Source: Paenibacillus guangzhouensis
Lineage (GTDB): Bacteria > Bacillota > Bacilli > Paenibacillales > Paenibacillaceae
Direction of reading: 5' to 3'
Length of the DNA: 64,000 bases
Assembly (NCBI RefSeq): GCF_009363075.1
Contig: NZ_CP045293.1
Location: forward strand, 2,480,001-2,544,000
Positions 16,514 to 23,652 of this stretch are shown piece by piece. The translations under genes and the position numbers were made by a program. How positions within the stretch are numbered: position 1 is the first letter of the stretch; each line of letters opens with the position of its first letter. The notes below the pieces were generated by a model. That model worked only from the letters and a program-made list of their open reading frames with translations, ran no database searches and had not been told where the DNA came from.

Positions 16514-17245
16514 TTAAGCGGCCATCATCTGGATCGTATGCTTGCTATATGTGCTAGCCTGGACCGCGTTCGATTTCTTCAGTAATTGATTCTGGATTTG
16601 GCCGATCATCGCGACCGATTCCATATTGTTCTTCTGAATCAGTTGAATCAACGTGCCGATGTCTCCTTCAAGATAGGTGGTCGCGAGCCGCTCAATTTGT
16701 TCTTTGGCTATGTGATCTTCAGTTGACGCGGAATCCTCCTTAACGTTATCCTCTCTTGCATCCGTAAGGGATTGCCTTGCCCGATGAAGTGCTGCTTTGA
16801 TTGCTCCTTCGGAGGTCTTCAAGATGTGAGAAGCTTCCGTAATGGAATACCCGAGAACATCCCGTAGTAGAAATACGGTCCGTTGAAGTGGAGAAAGATG
16901 CTGCATGATATAGTGAAAGGCAGCCTCCACTTCCAGCCGGCTATGATCCGGATATGCAATCGAATCCTGCCGAGATTGCTCCACAATGCGGTTCAAATGT
17001 GTATTGCGGCGAATCTGATCAATCCAAGTATTCTTCGCGATCCGCAGCAGCAATGCTTCCGGGTTGATATGTGCAAGTTCAGGGCTTGCTTTTAGCGCTT
17101 TTACCCATGTATCTTGTGCCAAATCTTCCGCATCATCTTGGGATTTCGTCAGAGAAAGACAGTACCGCTGAAGAACAGGTTGCAGATGCTCCACACGCTC
17201 CTGTAGCGTTGATTGCGCCGTCTGTATGAGTTCGAGATAGACCAT
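16514..17245 (-). CDS. ECF-type sigma factor with C-terminal extension
   Basis: 243 residues. Region 2 is in LQPVLQRYCLSLTKSQDDAEDLAQDTWVKAL and LLLRIAKNTWIDQIRR. Region 4 is in LSPLQRTVFLLRDVLGYSITEASHILKTSEGAIKAALHRARQSL. About 80 residues follow, containing IERLATTYLEGDIGTLIQLIQKN; this position and length recall ECF groups that carry a fused regulatory C-terminus in place of a separate anti-sigma factor. No anti-sigma gene is adjacent, which fits that idea. The ATG at 17245 has AAAGGAGG seven bases upstream. Its promoter region borders the hairpin repeat array. Confidence 0.82.
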   Translation of the reverse strand: MVYLELIQTAQSTLQERVEHLQPVLQRYCLSLTKSQDDAEDLAQDTWVKALKASPELAHINPEALLLRIAKNTWIDQIRRNTHLNRIVEQSRQDSIAYPDHSRLEVEAAFHYIMQHLSPLQRTVFLLRDVLGYSITEASHILKTSEGAIKAALHRARQSLTDAREDNVKEDSASTEDHIAKEQIERLATTYLEGDIGTLIQLIQKNNMESVAMIGQIQNQLLKKSNAVQASTYSKHTIQMMAA

Positions 17246-17335
17246 TGCGCATCCTCCTTTGCTCAATAAATATAGTTCCCCTTATGAAGAAAACGAATGG
17301 CTCTCTTCATAAGATACGCGCTTCAATAAAAAAGT

Positions 17336-18469
17336 GTATTTCGGGCGTGGGGCGCCCATGCGAGACATTTAACTGCTTTTTTGCAGATATTTCGGGCACA
17401 AGGCGCTCGGGCGAGGCAATTAACTGCTTTTTTGCAGTTATTTCGAGCGCTAAGCGCCCGGGCGAGGCAATTAACTGCTTTTTTGCAGTTATTTCGAGCG
17501 CTAAGCGCCCGGGCGAGGCAATTAACTGCTTTTTTGCAGTTATTTCGAGCGCAAAGGCGCCGGGGCGAGACATTTAACTGCTTTTTTGCAGTTATTTCGA
17601 GCGCTAAGCGATTGGGCGAGACATTTAACTGCTTTTTTGCAGTTATTTCGAGCGCAGAGCGCCCAGGCGAGACATTTAACTGCTTTTTGACAGTTATTTC
17701 GAGCTCTGAGCGCCTGGGCGGGCCCAATTAACTGCTTTTTTGCAGTTATTATGAGCGCAGCGCGCTTGGGCGAGCCAATTAACTGCTTTTTTGCAGTTAT
17801 TTCGAGCGCAAAGGCGCTCGGGCGAGACATTTAACTGCTTTTTTGCAGTTATTTCGAGCGCTAAGCGATTGGGCGAGACATTTAACTGCTTTTTTGCAGT
17901 TATTTCGAGCGCAGAGCGCCCAGGCGAGGCAATTAACTGCTTTTTTGCAGTTATTTCGAGCGCAGAGGCGCCCAGGCGAGACATTTAACTGCTTTTTGAC
18001 AGTTATTTCGAGCTCTGAGCGCCTGGGCGGGCCCAATTAACTGCTTTTTTGCAGTTATTATGAGCGCAGCGCGCTTGGGCGAGACAATTAACTGCTTTTT
18101 TGCAGTTATTTCGAGCGCAAAGGCGCTTGGGCGAGACAATTAACTGCTTTTTTGCAGTTATTATGAGCGCAAAGGCGCCGGGGCGAGACATTTAACTGCT
18201 TTTTTGCAGTTCTTTCGACCGCAAACCGCCCAGGCGGGCCAATAACTGCTTTTTTGCAGTTATTTCGAGCGCAAAGGCGCCAGGCGGGCCAATTAACTGC
18301 TTTTTTGCAGTTATTTCGAGCGCAAAGGCGCCCGGACGAGCCAATTAACTGCTTTTTTGCAGTTATTTCGACCGCAGAGCGCCTGGGCGAGACAATTAAC
18401 TGCTTTTTTGCAGTTATTTCGAGCGCAGAGGCGCCCAGGCGGGCCAATTAACTGCTTTTTGGCAGTTAA
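17336..18469. repeat. Tandem array of about 22 hairpin-bearing 51-53 bp units
   Basis: I count 22 copies of a unit whose core is the perfect hairpin TAACTGCTTTTTTGCAGTTA (7-bp stem, T6 loop), followed by TTTCGAGCGC, a variable 6-12 base part and a GGCGAGAC/GGCGGGCC junction. The variable part forms a second GC-rich inverted repeat (GAGCGC...GCGCTC) in several units. Unit length shifts between 51 and 53, so reading frames across it change from unit to unit; long open frames on both strands are a by-product. Units containing GACAGTT and CTCTGAG variants occur twice in the same order, showing duplication of a block of units. The array fills the space between the divergent sigma and clpP genes. 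Confidence 0.95.
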
Positions 18470-18560
18470 TGGCCCCATTTTCTTATCTATCGTATCTTAT
18501 GCCATCCTTGAATCGTTTACTTTAAGAATAACAATAAACCAATCCCTTGGAGGTAGAACG

Positions 18561-19145
18561 ATGAGCAACTATATCCCTTATGTCGTGGAGCAGACTCGCT
18601 TAGGCGAAAGATCCTATGATATTTATTCCCGATTATTGAAGGATCGAATCATTTTCCTCGGCTCCGCCGTTGACGATCAAGTCGCGAACAGCATCGTGGC
18701 GCAGATGCTCTTCCTATCAGCTGAAGACCAAGACAAGGACATCTATTTGTATATTAACAGTCCAGGCGGTTCTATCACAGCAGGGCTCGCGATTTATGAC
18801 ACGATGCAATACATCAAGGCACCCGTGCACACTATCTGTACAGGATTTGCTGCTTCCTTTGGCGCACTCCTGCTCTTATCCGGTTCACCTGGCAAACGAT
18901 TTGCCCTTCCCAACAGTGAGATTATGATTCATCAACCAAGCGGCGGTGCCCAAGGTCAAGCGACGGATATAGAGATCTCGGCGAGACGGATTCTGAAGAT
19001 GCGTGAGCAGACCAACAAAATCATGCAAAAGCATACAGGTCAACCGTTGGAACGGATCCAAAGAGACGTGGAGCGCGATTTCTTCATGTCCGCCGAGGAA
19101 GCGCTCGAGTACGGAATCATCGACAAAGTGATCTCCCATATGTAA
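18561..19145 (+). CDS. clpP: ClpP-type ATP-dependent protease subunit (paralogue)
   Basis: 194 residues. The catalytic triad is Ser99 in [13 protein letters not shown], His124 in EIMIHQP and Asp173 in [11 protein letters not shown]. It should form a barrel-shaped peptidase fed by Clp ATPases in the cytoplasm. The methionine usually next to the active serine (AASMGA) is phenylalanine here, as in the second ClpP copies of several Bacillales; the main housekeeping clpP is expected elsewhere. GGAGG lies eight bases before the ATG. It has no Clp ATPase neighbour, is monocistronic and is separated from the sigma gene by the repeat array. Confidence 0.92.
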   Translation: MSNYIPYVVEQTRLGERSYDIYSRLLKDRIIFLGSAVDDQVANSIVAQMLFLSAEDQDKDIYLYINSPGGSITAGLAIYDTMQYIKAPVHTICTGFAASFGALLLLSGSPGKRFALPNSEIMIHQPSGGAQGQATDIEISARRILKMREQTNKIMQKHTGQPLERIQRDVERDFFMSAEEALEYGIIDKVISHM

Positions 19146-19155
19146 CCAGGAAGAA

Positions 19156-19184
19156 GAGAAGCGGAACGTACGCTTCTCTTTTTT
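19156..19184 (+). terminator. Terminator of clpP
   Basis: GAGAAGCG and CGCTTCTC pair around a 7-base loop and are followed by six T residues, 11 bases past the stop codon. Confidence 0.92.
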
Positions 19185-19834
19185 CTATTGCCGGGAGAAG
19201 AACTGGATCAGTTCATCCACATTCTTTATGACGTATGTCGGCTGGATCTGCTCGATTTCATCACGGCTGCCATACCCGTATTCAACACCGATGGACGCGA
19301 TACCATTCTTCTTGGCGCCAATCACATCATGCTTACGGTCACCGATCATGATCACATGGTCCTTATCTACTGAATAACGAGCTAGAATCGACTGAATAAT
19401 CTCTCCTTTATCGGACATCGTACCATCCAGGTTACTTCCACAGATCTCGTCGAAATACTTGTCTAGATCAAAATGCTCAATTACCCGTTTCGCAAACACC
19501 GTCGGCTTCGAAGTGGCTACAATCAACCGCCGCCCCTGCTCTTTCAACTCAGCTAGAAGGTGATGAATGCCTGGATAGACATCATTTTCATAGATACCTG
19601 TGTCTTTGAAATATTCCCGATAATACGCAACCGCCTGGTTCGCTTGATCCGCATCGAATTGATAGACTTCCTGATAGGAATCCCAAGGGGCGGCCCAATG
19701 AAGGGGATAAGCGCATCCAGATCCTCCACGTGTATATCAAATTTACGAAGTGAATATTGAACCGATTTCGTGATTCCTAATTTCGGATCCGTTAATGTGC
19801 CGTCTAGATCAAATAGGATCGTGTGAAAATTCAT
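19185..19834 (-). pseudogene. HAD-family phosphatase, interrupted by a frameshift
   Basis: The first part (from the ATG at 19834) starts MNFHTILFDLDGTLTDPKLG, the HAD motif I with both aspartates, and ends its correct frame at FIGPPLG. The second part, in the next frame, carries motif II (VATSKP) and motifs III/IV (GDRKHDVIGAKKNG). Restoring one base in the G run at about 19682-19684 joins them: PPLG would continue DSYQEVYQF. The repaired protein would be 216 residues, the size of phosphoglycolate-phosphatase-like proteins. All catalytic motifs are intact, so this is either a recent mutation or a sequencing error in a homopolymer. Confidence 0.8.
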
Positions 19835-19872
19835 TTTGTGTCCTCTCCTCCCATGCGCCGCATCTCGGATCA

Positions 19873-20754
19873 TCAATAGATCCCTTCGGCATCATGCGGT
19901 AATGCGCGTACTCGCTTCAAATAACCGCTCATGTTCTCATCATCGCTCTTGTTATACATATATCCACAGTGACTCGCGACATCGGTTGCTAGTGTGCGGA
20001 ACAAATCGCAAGCAGCGAATACGGCATCCCAGAAATGCTCAGGATCGGGGTTCGCATAAGTCGATTCGTATTTCTCCCAAATCTGAGATGGTAGAAATGT
20101 CTTTAAGTATTTACCCATTTTCCCAGTCGATACGTCAAAATGATGTTGTGCACCGACCCACCAGGAGACCATACGGTCCAACATTGCTTGTGACGTCTGT
20201 TCGTACATAGATCTCGCATACGGCATTTCATCCCGCCAAATGCCTTTGGCTACATTCTGCAGACACCACCAAAATTCATTGCACGCATTGTGAAATTCGG
20301 CCTCCGACGGCTTCTTCACATGGTAATCTTCGTCTGATGGCGGTGGGATCAACGGCAAGCACTGATCCTTATCTAGCAGCGGCATTGTCAGCTTATCACT
20401 CAGATAGCTTTCCTTCATCGATTCTTGCGTCTCGATGTGCAGGTCGATTCGATTGCCGTCCATGAACAGCATGAGATAGGTATAGGATCGATCGAAATTC
20501 ATCGAGATTCCTGCGGCCTGATCCATTCTGTCCGGTTCTTGGATCATCAGTAGATCCCCGAATACATGAATCCACCCTTCATCTTGAATAAATGAAGCGG
20601 TCTCCGTTACAACATACACAATATCATAATCTTGAAAAATATCTTTTGGCGCATTCGGGTTCGTCCTCGAACCGTTCATATATACCGCACGAATGCGGTC
20701 ATCTTCCTTCGCGACGCGCAAAATGAGATCGAACATCTCCTGTTCACTACGCAT
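19873..20754 (-). CDS. aadK: Aminoglycoside 6-adenylyltransferase (AadK-like)
   Basis: About 293 residues. The N-terminus MRSEQEMFDLILRVAKEDDRIRAVYMNGSRTNP matches ANT(6)/AadK enzymes, and IFQDYDIVYVV provides the nucleotidyltransferase aspartates. EFHNACNEFWWCLQNVAKGI is another family landmark. These enzymes adenylate streptomycin at position 6 using ATP; chromosomal copies in Bacillus confer low-level resistance. An ATG two codons earlier (20760) is possible, but the family begins with MRSEQEM. It overlaps the upstream extension of the HAD frame and probably shares a transcript with it. Confidence 0.88.
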   Translation of the reverse strand: MRSEQEMFDLILRVAKEDDRIRAVYMNGSRTNPNAPKDIFQDYDIVYVVTETASFIQDEGWIHVFGDLLMIQEPDRMDQAAGISMNFDRSYTYLMLFMDGNRIDLHIETQESMKESYLSDKLTMPLLDKDQCLPLIPPPSDEDYHVKKPSEAEFHNACNEFWWCLQNVAKGIWRDEMPYARSMYEQTSQAMLDRMVSWWVGAQHHFDVSTGKMGKYLKTFLPSQIWEKYESTYANPDPEHFWDAVFAACDLFRTLATDVASHCGYMYNKSDDENMSGYLKRVRALPHDAEGIY

Positions 20755-20794
20755 CGTCATTTGTTTCTTTTTCTCCGTATCCCCTCATCCTCTC

Positions 20795-21376
20795 TTACAC
20801 GCGCACGTCAATTGATCTTATTTTTCGATTCGAGAAGCGGAACAGCAGTCGGATGAACAACACTTCCATGATCATTTGCAGTACACCAATGAGAAGTAAT
20901 AGATTGATCCAACTCTGTTCGACATTGAATAAAAACGGATAGAAAACAAGTTGGAATATGGCTAGGAACATATAAAGATTCCTTCGGAACACAACGGATT
21001 GTTGCAACTCGGACATCCTCTCGGCAGCAGCAATATCCCGCATTCCCTGGCAGATCCAGTAGACGATCAGAACATGACAAGCCAACAATGCTTCAGAATA
21101 GATGTGCAGGGATAACGATATTTCGCCGAAACCATCGAAAGTCACATTCGATGCCATCAGGACATGCGGCAAAGATAGTGCGATCATGCCGATTGAGAGC
21201 CATTTCGCCTTCTTAAAGATACCATGCTGCGAACCTAACTGCTGCAAGGCAGTCGCAATCATGATATATCCTACGAAATCCGGCAATACATCGAAATAAA
21301 ATACGCGGAAATCAATGACTTCAAAAACAAAGCCCCAACCTAAAAGCCTGTAGGCACGATATAACCCTGGATTCAT
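20795..21376 (-). CDS. Membrane protein of unknown function
   Basis: 193 residues with about six hydrophobic segments (for example IDFRVFYFDVLPDFVGYIMIATAL, WLSIGMIALSLPHVLMAS and WINLLLLIGVLQMIMEVLFI). No catalytic motif was found. GGAGG lies nine bases before the ATG. Its start overlaps the stop of the preceding gene (ATGA), so both proteins are probably made together and may act together at the membrane. Confidence 0.75.
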   Translation of the reverse strand: MNPGLYRAYRLLGWGFVFEVIDFRVFYFDVLPDFVGYIMIATALQQLGSQHGIFKKAKWLSIGMIALSLPHVLMASNVTFDGFGEISLSLHIYSEALLACHVLIVYWICQGMRDIAAAERMSELQQSVVFRRNLYMFLAIFQLVFYPFLFNVEQSWINLLLLIGVLQMIMEVLFIRLLFRFSNRKIRSIDVRV

Positions 21377-22188
21377 TGTTGGTCACCTCCAGATCGAACC
21401 AAATGACGCACTTGCACTTCAGACAAATGCATGTTCTGACTTATCGGAACGTCATTCACGATTGCATGACCATCCTGCGTTCGGAAATGAAACCGAATGA
21501 AGGATTGGAATAAACCTTCAGAATCCAACTCATCGTCTGGGATGTCCCAGTGATACGACAAGGTGATCGCTTCGTTGTTATTCAATGCCATAGGGAATTT
21601 CAGATCTTCAACGGGTACACCATTTAGCTCCACATCTACCCATGCTTTCAATTGATCTTGTACGGCGACATCGACTTGATCAAGCTCCACCTTTTCCAAT
21701 AGCCGTGCCATATAATCTCCAGCCCCGCCCGAAGAGCTGCTAGCAGATACCATGTCAAGGACACGCTTCTCAGACGCTTTCTCAATCCGAATCTCCCCGA
21801 TCGGCACGGTCGCCGGCGGACCTTCATTGTAGTATACGAGCACTTCCTTGATCGTTAACGGAAGCTTTGCTCCAAGTTCGTCTTGGTTTAAGCCCGCTGC
21901 TGCTTTCATCATCACATGATGCGTATAGGTCTGATCCGGGTATATTTGAAAAAGGATTTGAGGATCATCGGGCAGCTGTATCGCCGTCACTTTCTTCCCC
22001 TTGTGTTTATTCTCAAGCACGTTGAAGTAGAGCATTTCAGCATAGTCGCTTTTTAGCGTCAACGTCATATCCTGCTTGAGGATAATCGGCTCCTTCAACT
22101 GCAGCTGTTGATAATACAAAATATTTCCTATCCAACTGCCAAGAATCAGCATACAGATCAAGCCGCCTAGCATCGCACGCTTTAACAT
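21373..22188 (-). CDS. Membrane-anchored extracytoplasmic protein of unknown function
   Basis: 271 residues. A single N-terminal membrane anchor (MLGGLICMLILGSWIGNILYY) is followed by an all-extracellular region rich in strands (TLTLKSDYAEMLYFNVLENK, AITLSYHWDIPDDELD). No lipobox and no family recognised. The ATG at 22188 has GGAGG 11 bases upstream and starts just before the anchor; the upstream open frame to 22266 has no such support. It is coupled to the following six-span membrane protein. Confidence 0.72.
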   Translation of the reverse strand: MLKRAMLGGLICMLILGSWIGNILYYQQLQLKEPIILKQDMTLTLKSDYAEMLYFNVLENKHKGKKVTAIQLPDDPQILFQIYPDQTYTHHVMMKAAAGLNQDELGAKLPLTIKEVLVYYNEGPPATVPIGEIRIEKASEKRVLDMVSASSSSGGAGDYMARLLEKVELDQVDVAVQDQLKAWVDVELNGVPVEDLKFPMALNNNEAITLSYHWDIPDDELDSEGLFQSFIRFHFRTQDGHAIVNDVPISQNMHLSEVQVRHLVRSGGDQQ

Positions 22189-22269
22189 CAAATGACTTCC
22201 CTCCCTAGAACATATTCTACCATTTATTAGGTGGTTGGTCAGCTTCGTCATTTCGCATGCATACAAAAG

Positions 22270-22301
22270 AAGAGCCCTCCACGATCATGTGAAAGGCTCT
22301 T
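22270..22301 (-). terminator. Terminator of the NUDIX gene
   Basis: AAGAGCC and GGCTCTT form a 7-bp stem with an 18-base loop between the NUDIX stop and the next gene. A short CTTTTG tail follows on the minus strand; the T run is stronger on the plus strand. Confidence 0.55.
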
Positions 22302-22329
22302 TTGGTATGAATCTGCGCTCATTTCCTAT

Positions 22330-22878
22330 TTAAGCCATTGTGAATTGCTTATGCCCATGCTGAGACAGATACTCATGAAGCAGATGATCATCATACTCCA
22401 TCCGGGCATCGATAACGTGGGAGACCATCTCTCTCAGTTGCGATCCCTCATACATGCAATGATGATCATAACACACCGCGTCTTTCAGCATCATCGGCAG
22501 TGTATGCGGTATGTTCGTCGCGATACCGTGATTCTCCGGGTGTACGATCCAAGAGATCTTTTTCCAATCCAGAATCCCTTCGTCCGTTCGAATCGGCGTA
22601 ACATACTCGAAATCTACCGGAACTTCAGCCATATAGACATACATCCCGCCGAAGCTTTCTTCATCAACCGTCCATGTAATCATGCCTTTGAACTGAAGAT
22701 GATCAATCTCAATACCCGTTTCTTCCCGAATCTCACGAATCATGGAAGCACGTATGGTCTCATTGGCTTCGAGCTTGCCGCCTATCCCGTTCCAGCATCC
22801 CATCCAGCTCGATTTCTCGCGATTTAATAGAAGAATCTCTTCCCCTCGCTTCATAAAACAAATATTATATTTCAGCAT
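22330..22878 (-). CDS. NUDIX hydrolase
   Basis: 182 residues. The Nudix box is complete at roughly residues 34-56: GGKLEANETIRASMIREIREETGI (G-x5-E-x7-REUxEExGU). The N-terminus KYNICFMKRGEEILLLNRE and WNGIGGKLE are like MutT-type 8-oxo-dGTP diphosphatases. It would hydrolyse a nucleoside diphosphate derivative; the exact substrate is not set by the box alone. AGGAG lies nine bases before the ATG. Confidence 0.87.
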   Translation of the reverse strand: MLKYNICFMKRGEEILLLNREKSSWMGCWNGIGGKLEANETIRASMIREIREETGIEIDHLQFKGMITWTVDEESFGGMYVYMAEVPVDFEYVTPIRTDEGILDWKKISWIVHPENHGIATNIPHTLPMMLKDAVCYDHHCMYEGSQLREMVSHVIDARMEYDDHLLHEYLSQHGHKQFTMA

Positions 22879-22982
22879 GCTGCTTCACTCCTACACAATC
22901 TGGGCACAGGACTATCGAGGTCGAATACATCCTGATCTCATGACGTTCTCTACATCCTGAACCGTCTTAATCTCTTATAAAC

Positions 22983-23573
22983 TTATTCCGGGAGAAAACC
23001 TTGCGCAATACTCTGATCGATGATCTCTTGCGCATATCTCCATAATGCTTCAGAACCTTCTCTGATCTTGTTGCTTCTTTCTCGCACTTGCGTACTCGTA
23101 ATACCATTTGCCGCCCAAATGCTGCCTTGATTCTTATAGTTATGGATGAGCGGCTGCAAGCGATCCAGCGCGCTCGCGAACTTAGCCTCAGCGCTAATGC
23201 CGCCCTCGAATTCCTGCCACAGGTCCACATAGGCTTGCTTCTGATCCGCTGGCAATAATCCGAATATTCGTTCTGCCGCTTGACGTTCCCGCTCATATTT
23301 GTCTGCATGGCCAGATACATCGTAGGCGTACGTATCCCCGGCATCAATCTCCACAATATCGTGAATAAGCACCATCTGCATCACTTTGCCGATGTCTAAG
23401 TCCGGTTCATTGGCATATTCAACGAGGTTCATTGCCATCACCGCCAGATGCCAGGAATGCTCTGCATCGTTCTCGTTGCGATCCGCATAGATCAACTTGG
23501 TTCTACGCACAATGTTTTTCAGCTTATCGATCTCCATAATAAATGCCATCTGTTCTTGTAATCGTTCCATCAT
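22983..23573 (-). CDS. HD-domain phosphohydrolase (YfbR/HDDC2-like)
   Basis: About 196 residues. Metal ligands are seen in ENDAEHSWHLAVMAMNL (His), VLIHDIVEIDAGDTYAYD (the HD pair and a later Asp) and ALDRLQPLIHNY (Asp). This is the pattern of YfbR/HDDC2-type 5'-deoxynucleotidases, which remove phosphate from deoxyribonucleoside monophosphates in the cytoplasm. The start is chosen at an ATG preceded by GGGAG; the GTG one codon upstream is equally possible. Confidence 0.82.
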   Translation of the reverse strand: MMERLQEQMAFIMEIDKLKNIVRRTKLIYADRNENDAEHSWHLAVMAMNLVEYANEPDLDIGKVMQMVLIHDIVEIDAGDTYAYDVSGHADKYERERQAAERIFGLLPADQKQAYVDLWQEFEGGISAEAKFASALDRLQPLIHNYKNQGSIWAANGITSTQVRERSNKIREGSEALWRYAQEIIDQSIAQGFLPE

Positions 23574-23652
23574 CACCGTCAGTACTCCCTTCGATGCACA
23601 ATATCCCAATTATATCGACAAACTCATAGAATGGAAACCTATGCCGCTCAGC

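Noticed and set aside
17307-18447. Many open frames of 60-134 codons on both strands with repeating peptides such as [15 protein letters not shown] and [10 protein letters not shown]
   Set aside because: They arise in several frames on both strands from the 51-53 bp tandem units, lack ribosome sites, and shift frame between units; they are by-products of the repeat.
17371-18468. Series of intrinsic terminators
   Set aside because: The T6 lies in the loop of each hairpin, not after the stem, so units do not fit the terminator layout on either strand.
17336-18469. CRISPR array
   Set aside because: No unique spacers: the whole unit repeats, the variable part is only a few bases and is itself shared between units, and no cas genes are near.
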